NCBI GenBank assembly: GCA_905221605.1
Contig: CAJNDS010002309.1
Location: 62,001-126,000, forward strand
DNA: 64,000 nt
Source: Symbiodinium natans
Lineage: Eukaryota; Sar; Dinophyceae; Suessiales; Symbiodiniaceae
Direction: 5' to 3'
How positions within the stretch are numbered: the first letter of the stretch is position 1; every line of letters starts with the position of its first letter. Of the stretch, positions 54,300 through 64,000 are shown one piece after another. Below the pieces are notes generated by a model. It searched no databases. It had not been told where the DNA came from and saw nothing but the letters and a program-made list of their open reading frames with translations. The translations under genes were made by a program, and so were the position numbers.

Positions 54300-57200
54300 T
54301 TTAGGGTTTAGGGTTTAGGGTTTAGGGTCGAGGGTTTAGGGTCTCAGGGTTTAGGGGGTTTAGGGTTTAAAGGGGCTAGCCCGAAACCCTAAACCCTAAA
54401 CCACCGGAAACTCTGAAAGGCACGACCCCTCCGGGTGCCGGACGCCCGTGAGGCTCTTGGGGGACCTGGGCCCCAGTCTGAAGGAGGGCTTAGGGTTTAG
54501 GGAGTTTAGGGTTTAAGGGTTAAGGGTTTAGGGTTTGGGGCTTAGGGTAGTCTACTTAGTAGTCCCCAGAAACACGTTTATATTCCGTAAGCTACCTTAC
54601 TAACCCTACTTACTAAGTCAAAAGGGCAATTAGGGAAGCCCCCATGTGAACCCATATGATCCCCGGAGCGGTAGGGTTTGTGGTTTAGGGTTCAGGGTTC
54701 AGGGTTTAGGGATTAGGGTTGAGGGTTAGGGGATGGGGCATGTAGGCTTCGGACATCAGGTTTAGTAGCTCAACTCTTCTTGGAAGCCCTTTGTTTACGG
54801 AGTACAGAGGTTGTGGGGCTAGGGGATTGCGAGCTTAACTCTGACTGCGTAGTTTGGCCCTGCCGCTGACAGGCCACTTTTCCCATGCACTTGTCGAAGG
54901 TGCCAGCGATCGCGCGAGCATCCACAAGCAAGCAAGATTACCTTTGTTTTCAGCCATTCAGTTTAAGAGCTTAAGCAGGGCTTCTGTCAAGGCCCCATAG
55001 ATCAACTTGAAAGCTCTGAAGCTGTGTTGATTTTCCTGCGCGTTTGCGATGCCACAGCCAGTCTGACAATCTCCAGTTGCATTTCTTCAAAGCCTCAGGC
55101 TGAAGGCAAGTGCTCCAATGGCTGTGCGAGTGCATGGATTGTGCCCATCCATGCTCCTAAACCCTAAACCCTAAACCCTAAACCCTAAACCCTAAGCCCT
55201 AAACCCTAAACCCTACACCCTAAACCCTAAACCCTAGTCTTGTAGTTTGTAGGAGACCTTCGTCCCCCTTTGTGGGGCTCCAACCCAAGTCTTGTGCCTT
55301 CACTTCCGACTGCTTGCGAAGGAACATGGGGGTTTACGATATTTCGGGGGGTACCTGGGTACCTTAATTATTGGGGTCCTTAAACCATAAGGGCATCCTA
55401 CTATTTGGGGGTCTATATTAGGGGTTCCTTAGTACTGTAAACCCTCATATTGTCACCACTCTCTCCGTGCAGATGCGGCGTGTCTTGCTTTGGGAAGCGC
55501 ATACAGACCGCCATCCTCTCAGAAAAACTCAATGCGAATTTGTCTCAGGTATATGGTCTATAGGGCTTACAAGGGTTGCGGACCTTTTGGCGTGGATTCA
55601 GACAACCGAAAGGGCAGCTGATATTCAGTGTTCAGGGAAACTGGTACCGAAACCATCTTAAACCCTAAACCCTAAACCCCAAACCCTAAACCCTAAACCC
55701 TAAACTCCAAACCCTAAACCCTAAACCTAAACCCTAAGCACCAAAAAGAAAGGGTAAAGGGCAGCCAGAAGGGCCCACCATGTAGAGACTCCCCCACACA
55801 TCTGGATGTAGAGACGAGGGACTGGCGCACCCGACGATGACTTGGGGCGCGTAGGGTTTAGGGTTTAGGGTTTAGGGTCTAGGGTTTAGGGTTTAGGGTC
55901 TAGGGTCTAGGGTTTAGGGTTTAGGGTTTAGGGTTTGGGGTTTGGGGTTTGGGGTTTAGGGTTTCTGGTTTAGGGTCCCTGAACTCACATCTTCGGGACC
56001 CTGAGTTGGGAATTCCTTGGGGACCAAATAAACCCTGAAAGGGTTTATGGCTCATATCTGAAGACCCTAACTAACCGTTTAGGGTTTAGGGTTTAGGGTT
56101 TAGGGTTCAGGGTTTAGGGTTTAGGGTTTAGGGTTGAGGGTTTAGGTTGGGATGTTTCCCCTTGTGCTTGTACTAACAGCCCTTATTATTAGGGGTTATA
56201 CAATCGGGGTACTGTAGTCCCCATTAAGGACTGCTAGTATAGGGGGGGAACATCCCAATTCATATACCCTAGCAGGGTTTAGGGTTGAGGGGTTGACGCA
56301 AGGGTAGCCTTGGAGCAAAAAGTCCTTTTGGGTTTAAACAGAGCCCCAAACCCCCCAAAAAGGAATAAGGGCGCACTCTAGGTCCGAGCTATAGTAGTAG
56401 AGGGTATGTGACCCCAATGTTGGGGTTCATGTGGTGCCCAAGCTTACCGAACTCATCTGGAGTTTAATCACTTCCCCCTTTTACTACAGACCACCCTCAT
56501 AATAAACACACTGTCCAGAAAATCCTGCCGAAACCGACCCCGCGTTTTAAACCCTATTCCGAATTGGGGGGGGGGGGGGGAGGGTTCAGGCCTCCAATAA
56601 GCCCCTCAACACCAATAAAACCCTCAGAGGGTTTAGGGTTGGGGGTCTAGGTTAAGGGTTTAGGGCTTAGGGTTAAGGGTTTAGGGTTTAGAGACCAGTC
56701 TTTCCGCAGCACGATGCTGTCGGTGAGCTGCCTGTGAGCCTGGCTCTCCTCAGCCTACCTGACTAGTCATACGATATGCCAGATCTTTCCTGCCCGGCTG
56801 TCTTGCTTTGAGGTTTAGGGAGTCGGGCTAAGGGCCAAGGGTGTAATTACAAGGGCTCTTAGCTTTAAGGCAGGAAAGAGTGTAATTGATTACTTGAGTA
56901 ACCCTGAAGTCTAATTAATTAGGACATTTCGATAAGAACCTCCCCCTAATACTTAAAAACACATTTCGAGTTTTTAAAGGGGGGGAGGCCCTGTTTAATA
57001 TTTTGGGGGGAAGGGGTTAGTCGCTGGGTCTCTGCACCCGAAACCCTACACTCGGTGGACCCAACAAACCCAGCAAACACAAAAACCCCAACAAACCCTG
57101 TAAACCCTGTAAACCCAACAAACCCTATAAACCCTTTCAACCCTAAAGCCAAACACCAAACCCTAAACTTCAACAAGCCCTCTAAACCCTAAATCCCAAA

Positions 57201-57860
57201 CCCCCTGTAAGCCCCTAACCCTAAACTCCCCAAACCCCGAACCCCAAACCTCAACTGAAGAGAAACCCCAAACACCAAACCTGCAAGCCTAAACCCTAAA
57301 CTCAACAATCTGAGACCTCGGCGACATTTTCTTTCTGTGGCCGCACAGGGGCACAGGAACAGACCCGCGAACTCTGATTCAGAACGCAGGCCTTTGAGCC
57401 CAAATTCGCCCAAGTGGAGGCTTCAAACCAAGAGCCCCCAAACCCTGTTTAGGGTTTAGGGTTTAGGGTTTAGGGTTTAGGGTTTAGGGCTTAGGGCTTA
57501 GGGCTTAGGGCTTAGGGTTTAGGGTTTGGGGTTTAGCACAGCTTGAACCCTATAAACCCTGGAAGCCCTAAACCCTGCTTTGGGTTTGTAGGGTGTGGGT
57601 TCTAAATGTTTAGGGTTTAGTGTTTAGTGTCTGCCATTTCGAAGAAGAAGACCTGAACCCCAACACCCATAAGAAATGCAGGCTTCGTGCTCAAGGCTTC
57701 CCAAATGGGCTTGAGAGTTTAGGGTCTAGGTGCAGTTGGTTCTTTAGCCCTACGGTGCACGCAGTTGATACGAAATCGTTCCAAACAAGAAATTAGACCC
57801 TGGAGGAGTGCCCCTGTTTCTTAAACAGGGTCTGGCACAAGGCAAATTTCTTATTCCCAG
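54300..57860. other. mostly non-coding
   Basis: Unique stretch at 54840-55140 without a clear gene. Telomeric blocks at 55155-55240, 55660-55740, 55856-55965, 56070-56150 and 57450-57530. A possible minus-strand exon at 55783-55850 (APQVIVGCASPSSLHPDVWG). Element at 56165-56270. Confidence 0.45.
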
Positions 57861-57930
57861 GCCTTGTGTATGGTTTGGGGGGGGGGGGGGGGGGGGGGGC
57901 GGTCACCGGGGACGGGGGGTCACCGGGGAG

Positions 57931-58618
57931 AGTTCAACGACACCGTTTTTGAGGTTTTGGGGCTGAAAACTCCAAAAACGATGTCGTTGAACTCTGGGGT
58001 GGGGGGGTCACGGCCCAACCGGCGAATCCATTTGGTTGAGAGGCGTTATAGCCAGCACTTCTCCCCGTGGCCTAATGGTTAAGGCGTCGGCATTGGAATG
58101 TAAGGTCGCAGGCTCGATTCATGCCGGTGTCAACGGGGTTCAACGACACCGTTTTTGAGATTTTGGGAACTGAAAACACCAAAATAGATGTCGTTGAACT
58201 CTGGGGCGCACCGGGGACAGTTCAACGACACTGTTTTTGAGGTTTTGGGGGCTGAAAACTCCAAAAACGATGTCGTTGAACTCTGCGGGGGGGGGGGGAA
58301 TGGGAGGTCACTGGGGACGGGGGGGGAGTTCAACGACACCGTTTTCGGGAGGTCACCGTTTTTGAGGTTTTGGGGGCTGAAAACTCCAAAAACGATGTCG
58401 TTGAACTCTGGGGGGGGGGGGTGGGGGTCACGGAGGATGGGAGGTTACTGGGGACGCGGGGGGAGTTCAACGACACCGTTTTTGAGGTTTTGGGGGCTGA
58501 AAACGAGGGTGGGGGGGTCACGGGGGACAGGAGCTCACGAGCGACGCGGGGGGAGTTCAACGACACTGCTTTTGAGGTTTTGGGGGCTGAAAACTCCAAA
58601 ACGATGTCGTTGAACTCT
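57931..58618. mobile_element. six tandemly clustered hairpin elements
   Basis: Copies at 57931-57995, 58138-58202, 58219-58284, 58327-58409, 58463-58505 and 58553-58618. Each starts GTTCAACGACACCGTTTTTG and ends CAAAAACGATGTCGTTGAAC, giving a long hairpin. The fifth copy lacks its right arm; the fourth has a small internal duplication. Confidence 0.88.
58054..58131 (+). tRNA. degenerate tRNA-like sequence (arginine-type)
   Basis: CCCCGTGGCCTAATGGTTAAGGCGTC has the D arm and box A of a eukaryotic tRNA-Arg, and GCAGGCTCGATTCATGC resembles a T arm. The anticodon stem and outer acceptor pairs do not match, so it is a remnant or part of a SINE. Confidence 0.35.
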
Positions 58619-59035
58619 GGGGTGGGGGGGTCATGGCCCAAACGGCGAATCCATTTGGTTGAGAGGTGTTATAGCCAGCAAAGTAAGGGACCCTGGAACT
58701 ACCCTAAGACTGTTAGGGCCCTGTCATTGAGGGTCGACATCCTTCAGGGGCCGTTGGGCGCAAAGGCCACATTTGCAAGGCTTAACGTTCAGGGTGGAGG
58801 TATTTGTCTCGGGGTTGCTTGTAGGGCTCAGTGACGTCCAGTCCAGACACTCTGGCAATTTGCGCGCCCTTTTCCCATGGCTTAGGGTTTGCCCCCACCC
58901 CCCCCCCCTTGGGGGTCCTCTCGTTGAGGTGTTCGAGGCATTTTCGCCTAAAGGGTTAGGGCTCAGTGACTTCCCAAAATGGCCCTAAGCCCTAAACCCT
59001 AAACCCTAAACCCCATCCGCACGTTCCTTTCCCAT

Positions 59036-59122
59036 CTAGCCAGCGAATTGGTGGCTGAAGCGCCGCCGTAGCTCCCGCGTCAGCACGGGAAGCTCCTCGG
59101 CCTGTGGCAAGAGGCATCTTCT
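59036..59122 (-). CDS. exon ending in stop
   Basis: It reads CLLPQAEELPVLTRELRRRF then SHQFAG and TAG, strongly G/C at third positions. Confidence 0.45.
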   Translation of the reverse strand, partial: RRCLLPQAEELPVLTRELRRRFSHQFAG

Positions 59123-59531
59123 GGGTTTAGGGTTTAGGGTTTAGGGTTTAGGGTTTAGGGTTTAGGGCCTAGGGTTTATGGTTTAGGGCTGAGTCAACTT
59201 GCAAAAGTCCAAACTAGCTATCTATAGGGCTTCATATGCTCTCAACTTTCAAAAGACTGCACATGTTTTTGTTTTACATGGTACTCAAAGTCAACTTGAA
59301 ACACATACATATTCCCATCAGTGGTAGACAATTAGTAGTATGCAGCTTACAAGAACCCCAAACCGCTCCTCCAAAATCCCTATGCCCTGATGCCCATTCA
59401 ATTTCAGCCCTAAAACCCTTCAACCCCTTACCCGAAGCCTTACACCCCAAAACCCTTAAACTCCGGAACCCGCAATTAAAATGTCTGACAGACAGTGCAA
59501 GGGCAACCAGCTGATGCTTCGACCCAAAGAG

Positions 59532-59756
59532 TCCAATACTTGGAAGCCCTTTTAAATTGGTAAGTAGGGTTCGTAAGATAGGTTTAGGGTTTAGGGTTTA
59601 GGGTTTAGGGTTTAGGGTTTAGGGTTTAGGGTTTAGGGTTTAGGGTTTAGGGTTTAGGGTTTAGGGTTTAGGGTTTAGGGTTTAGGGTTTAGGGTTTAGG
59701 GTTTAGGGGGATACCAAAAAGGCTTCCTAAGTCAAAAGAGCTTCCAAAGCACACCT
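59532..59756. mobile_element. CTCTTTTGACTT-family element split by about 18 telomeric units
   Basis: Arms CTTGGAAGCCCTTTTAAATT and AAGTCAAAAGAGCTTCCAA surround TTTAGGG units at 59581-59707. Intact relatives have a TAGGGTTT seed in the same interval. Confidence 0.8.
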
Positions 59757-60214
59757 GGGATGTTTAAGAGACCTTAGAGAAGCAGGCCCCCCAAAAGGGA
59801 CCCTAATTTAGAGAAACTACTCAAACACCCGAAGCCCTATAGAGCCTGAATTATAGAAACGTGGAGACGGCCCTATGTGTAGACTTCGAAAATGGCCTGG
59901 GCCCCAAAGGCATCTCGGTTCTCGCGCGTCCGGCGCCTCTCAGCCGGGTGGCTTAAAGGGTTCGGTGCTTAGGGTTTAGGGTTTAGGGTTTAGGGATTAG
60001 GGTTTAGGGTTTAGGGTTTAGGGTTTAGGGTGTAGGGTGTAGGTGTAGGGTGTAGGGTGTAGGGTGTAGGGTTTAGGGTTTAGGGTTTAGGGTTTAGGGT
60101 TTAGGGTTTGGGACTTCTAGAATTTCAAGCTAAGCTGACCTCCAAAACCCCTGGGCAGACCGCGGTTGACCCCCCAGGAGGATGTCGAAAGCTGTTCTTA
60201 GTTGCTGAGTTCAT

Positions 60215-60300
60215 AGGCCCCACAAAAGTGTACACTTTCAGTTCTATAGGGGATAATAGTGTCCCAAAAAGTGTAAAGTGTGCTCACTCTGCTACTAACT
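60215..60300. mobile_element. AGTGTACAC-family element
   Basis: Relative of the outer element in the intron 23225-23470; shares AAAGTGTACACTTT and CCCAAAAAGTGTAAAGTGT. Confidence 0.6.
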
Positions 60301-60412
60301 GTTTACTACAAATTGCTTAAGAACCCCAAAAAAACATACAAACAATCCTCCTTATAAGGGCAATACAGGGATTTCACAATCTTTTATTTTCTGGGGGTTC
60401 TTCAGCACAAAG
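60295..60412. mobile_element. TTGCTTAAGAACCCC-family element
   Basis: Arms AAATTGCTTAAGAACCCC and GGGGGTTCTTCAGCACAA; interior shares CTTATAAGGGCAATA with the other copies. Confidence 0.75.
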
Positions 60413-60588
60413 TAGCTTATGGGGTTCGTACGGTCTGGTTCTTGTGCTTAGGGTTTAGCAGGGTTTTTGGGTTTAGGGTTGAGGGCCGAGGGTTTAAACC
60501 GGGTTTAGGGGGGACTACTTGAAAGTTCATCGGTGAGGTTATAGGTTGCTGCTATAGGGTTTAGGCTTTAGGGCTTCGGGCTTAGACA

Positions 60589-60702
60589 TTGGGAACCAAA
60601 TGAAGCCTAAAAGGGATTACGGTTCATACCGCCTTAATAGGAATTTTAGTAGCAAAGGGTATACGACCCAAATTGAAAGGGTTCACTTGGTCCCCAAAGA
60701 AA
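60589..60702. mobile_element. GGGACCAAATGAACC-family element, near-intact
   Basis: Arms GGGAACCAAATGAAGCC and GGGTTCACTTGGTCCCC; interior has CTTAATAGGAATTTTAGTAG as in other copies. Confidence 0.75.
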
Positions 60703-61408
60703 GTAGGGAAAAGCTGAATTCAAAAGCTTAAGACTCTTACCCCGAAGGTTGTACAAACATAGGCCCCCTGATTTAGGTCCTTATAGTCTTATCTACCTGA
60801 GTATGTATCTGGTTCATGCATACTTAGTATGTATCCAAAATCATATGGACATTATGAAAACCAAAACATAAAAGCAACACAAAAGCCAACATACATACAT
60901 CCATACATTTACACAATACACACACCTGAAGGGTTCCAGTGTGAGAGTGCGTCTCCCCACCCCTCCTCCACCCAGACTGGGGGGTGGGGGGTCTGGGTAC
61001 ACTTAGGGCATAACCAAAGAACGAGGGTTGCTTAGATCTTTCGAGGCCTGGGTTTTCCTAGAGTTTAGGGTTTAGGGCTAGGGTTTAGGGTTTCGGGTTT
61101 CGGGTTTTAGGTTTATAGGGCTTCGGGTTTGGGATAATCTGGGGACCCGAGTCCATCCCAAACTGGCCCACAATCTTGCCCAATCTTTCACGGAGGAGGG
61201 GGGACGGGGAGTCAGTTTCCATGAAACCCTGAACCCTGAAACCCTGGAACCCGGAACCCTAAACCCTGAACCCTTAAACCTAAACCTAAACTTAACCCCT
61301 AAACCCTAAACCCTAAAACCTGAAGCCAAGAACTCTCGAACCCCACTGCAGACGGGGCACAGAAGCCATGGTAGGACCTTGCAGGAGACTCTCTACACCC
61401 TTTCTGGG

Positions 61409-61650
61409 GGGGTTTAGGGCTAGGGTCTAGGGTCTAGGGTCTAGGGTCTAGGGTCTAGGGTCTAGGGTCTAGGGTCTAGGGTCTAGGGTCTAGGGTCTAG
61501 GGTCTAGGGTCTAGGGTCTAGGGTCTAGGGTCTAGGGTCTAGGGTCTAGGGTTTAGGGTTTAGGGTTTAGGGTTTAGGGTTTAGGGTTTAGGGTTTAGGG
61601 TTTAGGGTTTAGGGTTAGGGTTTAGGGTTTAGGGCTTAGGGTTTAGGCTT
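61409..61650. repeat. TCTAGGG variant array followed by TTTAGGG
   Basis: About 19 consecutive TCTAGGG units (to about 61550) then canonical TTTAGGG units. Confidence 0.95.
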
Positions 61651-61751
61651 ACGGGTTTGGGGGGTTTTTGGTGACTAGGCTTAAGCATCAAGCCCTCACT
61701 TTCAAGAGAAACTTCATTTTGGGGGGTGTACACTATATGGGGGGCTTACGA

Positions 61752-61863
61752 ACCCTAAGGGTCCATGTACCTTATTATTCTGTATGTGGGCCTTAAAGTC
61801 CCTAAATAGGAGGTACTTTAAGGCCCAAGTATTCCTTATTTAGGTACATGGACCGTTAGGGTA
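61752..61863. mobile_element. GGGTCCATGTACC-family element, intact
   Basis: Inverted ends CCCTAAGGGTCCATGTACCT and AGGTACATGGACCGTTAGGG. The copy at 63341-63454 is nearly identical. The ends themselves begin with CCCTAA. Confidence 0.85.
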
Positions 61864-62256
61864 ATATGGACCCCAAATAGTAGGATCCCCTTAGAATGAG
61901 GACCCCATTAAGGCACCCCCGAATTTGGGAACCCCACCCACCACTTACTCCTTCTGGTAGTCACGCACAAGATAAGACAGCAGAATCTAGGGTTTAAGGG
62001 CTTGGGGTTTAGTAACGGCTTCAGGGTTTAAGGGGTTTAAGGTTTACAGGTATAGGGTTTTGGGATTTGCAAAGTGCTAAACCCTCCCTAAAGCCCCAAA
62101 ACCCCAAGCTCTCTCAACCCTAAACCCTAAACCCTAAACCCTGGACCCTAAACCCTAAACCCTCCCCCCCCCTTCCCTTCCGAGGAGGCCCCCTTCAGGA
62201 GATGGCCCAGGATGGGGACCCCCACGCTAGTTGAGTACTGAAACTACTCTGCCCAG

Positions 62257-62336
62257 ACGTGCCTCGTGGATTTCGCCGAAGACAAGGAGCTTGCTGGCCT
62301 ATTGCGGGTGGAGGAAGAGTCAGGATCACTCCCTGG
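62257..62336 (+). CDS. exon, unknown protein
   Basis: CCCAG acceptor, then TCLVDFAEDKELAGLLRVEE and ESGSLP, then a GTCGCC donor. Confidence 0.48.
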
Positions 62337-62605
62337 TCGCCCTAAATCCTAAACCCTAAACCCTGAACCCTGAACCCTAAACCCTAAACCCTAAACCCTG
62401 AACCCTAAACCCCGAAGAACTAAATCCTCCACCTACAGACCAGGAACTTGGTATGAGCTTGGTGCTTGGGCAGCGCAGTCTGGCCCCGAGAGCCTGAAAA
62501 AGCCCTTAAGAAGGGTTTAGGGTTTAGGGTTTAGGGTTTAGGGTTTAGGGTTTAGGGTTTAGGGTTTAGGGTTTAGGGATTAGGGATTAGGGTTTAGGGC
62601 CCGAA

Positions 62606-62700
62606 ACGGCGCCCCTTGTTGGTGTCTTTTGCGTTTTGCCGGGCATCTTATCGGGCATTGAGGGCAGGGTCGGCCGTGTCAAGCCCAAGCCAGAATCTTC
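62606..62700 (-). CDS. possible exon
   Basis: Open reading GLTRPTLPSMPDKMPGKTQK then TPTRGAVS, between telomeric blocks. Moderate bias only. Confidence 0.35.
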
Positions 62701-63026
62701 CTAAACCGTAAACCGTAAACAGTAAACCCCAAACCCCAAACCCCAAACCCCAAACCCCAAACCCTAAACCCTAAACCCTAAACCCTAAAGATGCCCTATC
62801 TGGCCCTCGCAAAGGGGGACACGGCCCGAATGTACTGTGGAAGGGGAGGGGGGGCGGGGACACCAAAAAGGTTTAGGGCTCAGGGCTTTTAGGGTTTAGG
62901 CTTTAGGGTTTTGGTTTTGAGGGATTTCGGTTTAGGGCTTTTTTAAGGGCTTTTAGGGCTTTTGGGGTGTAAGATTCGGGTTCAGGGTTCAGGGCCTCAG
63001 CTGAACACAGAATCTCGGCGCCCAGC

Positions 63027-63540
63027 ATTGTAGCCGGCCCTGCCCAAGCCCAGCGTGAGGTTGTCTACCTGTCCGGATCACTCGGTTCAGGGTTCAGGGT
63101 TCAGGGTTCAGGGTTCAGGGTTTAGGGTTTAGGGTCCTTAAGGGAGGGGGGTTTAAGGATCGGAGTCACGGCTACTTTTTTCCAAGTTTGAACCTTCGGG
63201 AGATTGAAACGATCATTGTTACTTCGGAGTTTGACAATTCGAACTAACCCCAAACCCTAAACCCTAAACCCTAAAACCTAAACCCTAAACCCTAAACCCT
63301 AAACCCTGAATCCTCGACAAAAAATGACGACCCCGAACCCTTACCCTAAGAGTCCATGTACCTCATTATTCTGTACTTGGGCCTTAAAGTCCCTAAATAG
63401 GAGGTACTTTAAGGCCCAAGTATTCCTTATTTAGGTACATGGACCCTTAGGGTTAGGGACAACTGCGGGCCACGCCATGCCAAGGATCTGGGCAAAGTGC
63501 ACGCGGCTGTGGTCCCGTGGGAGACCTGCCGGCGCCAGGC
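63027..63540 (-). CDS. two exons resembling proline dehydrogenase core
   Basis: Exon 63540-63476 (DHSRVHFAQILGM) and exon 63068-63027 (VDNLTLGLGRAGYN) join in phase 0 with a GC donor and CAG acceptor. The product HFAQILGMVDNLTLGLGRAG resembles the (F)xQLxGMxDxLxxxLGxAGYxV segment of proline dehydrogenases, mitochondrial flavoproteins of proline catabolism. The next expected exon (KYxPYG) was not found, so this may be a fragment. The intron contains an intact GGGTCCATGTACC element. Confidence 0.42.
63341..63454. mobile_element. GGGTCCATGTACC-family element, intact
   Basis: Near-identical to 61752-61863, implying recent spread. It lies in the proposed proline-dehydrogenase-like intron. Confidence 0.85.
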
Positions 63541-63620
63541 CTAAACCCTAAACCCTAAACCCTAAACCCTAAACCCTAAACCCTAAACCCTAAACCCTAA
63601 ACCCTAAACCCTAAACCCTC
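63541..63620. repeat. CCCTAAA array
   Basis: About 11 perfect units; on the minus strand it ends TTTAG next to the exon at 63540. Confidence 0.93.
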
Positions 63621-63639
63621 TCTTACTATGTATATTTAA

Positions 63640-64000
63640 ACCCTAATGACCTTCGTGACCATGTTGTTTTTTTTTCTGGGCCCTAAACCCTGACCTCCTT
63701 CGTGACCAAATTGTTTTTTGTCCTGGGCCGTGCCTCCAAAAACACCCCAAATGAGGGGGACCCCAGGATCGGCCCGGGTCCCAGTTCAAAATGCGATTTT
63801 TTAGTACTGAAATCGACGCTTCTGGGTGGGCTCTCGTTTTCTGGATTTTTGATCAAAACCGAGCCTTTGGGCCCTAAACCCTGACCCCCTTCGTGACCAA
63901 ATGGTTTTTTTCCACCCGGGGGGGCCCTAAACCCTGACCCCCTTCGTGACCAAATGGTTTTTTTCCACCCGGGGGGGCCCTAAACCCTGACCCCCTTCGT
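63640..64000. repeat. 53-bp satellite at the right edge
   Basis: Unit starts at 63872, 63925 and 63978 are exactly 53 bp apart and contain CCCTAAACCCTGACC and GGTTTTTTTCCACCCGGGG. Diverged copies begin near 63637 and 63681. The array continues past the window. Confidence 0.9.

Noticed and set aside
58054-58131. Functional tRNA gene
   Set aside because: Anticodon stem and outer acceptor stem do not pair; kept only as a tRNA-like remnant.
1-64000. Whole mosaic as an assembly artefact of joined telomeric reads
   Set aside because: Exons on either side of many blocks are in the right order and frame, which random joins would not give. Individual blocks could still be mis-sized.

Overview
The window looks like nuclear DNA of a dinoflagellate or a close alveolate relative. 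It contains well over a hundred blocks of the plant/alveolate-type telomere repeat TTTAGGG (or CCCTAAA) scattered internally. Coding pieces are short and rich in G/C at third codon positions. Introns start with GT, GC or GA and end in AG followed by G. Many introns are short inverted-repeat elements of the kind called introners in dinoflagellates. No bacterial operon, phage, rRNA operon or CRISPR array is visible. The genus cannot be told from the sequence.

Most 60-200 bp 'unique' islands between telomeric blocks are exons, and the repeats between them are introns. Three models support this. (1) A 17-exon minus-strand gene (27237 to 21890) joins without a frame error into a 558-residue multi-pass membrane protein; each intron is an inverted-repeat element, a telomeric-repeat block, or one nested in the other. 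(2) A 3-exon minus-strand gene (19240 to 17897) encodes a 377-residue class I methyltransferase resembling CmoA. (3) Exons at 3103-3478, 3813-4044, 6348-6856, 9650-10044 and 10446-11900, all on the minus strand, join in frame across similar introns. The introner rule: a 4-bp target duplication starting GT, GC or GA supplies the donor, and the element's terminal ...AG supplies the acceptor. At least six otherwise unrelated element families follow it.

Layout: 1-12.9 kb, minus-strand exons of several genes plus two minisatellites; 13.0-17.8 kb, scattered minus-strand exons; 17.9-19.2 kb, methyltransferase; 19.3-21.9 kb, elements and telomeric blocks; 21.9-27.2 kb, the 17-exon gene; 27.3-31 kb, mostly telomeric blocks; 31-32.4 kb, plus-strand exons; 32.8-34.3 kb, microsatellites; 34.3-47.3 kb, few exons and many repeats; 47.4-47.8 and 53.1-53.8 kb, minus-strand exons; 57.9-58.6 kb, a tandem cluster of hairpin elements with a tRNA-like remnant; 59-64 kb, scattered exons on both strands, including two with a proline-dehydrogenase signature, and a 53-bp satellite running off the right edge.

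Splice sites were assigned by eye from reading frame, splice dinucleotides and target duplications. There is no transcript evidence. Isolated exons are therefore given modest confidence.
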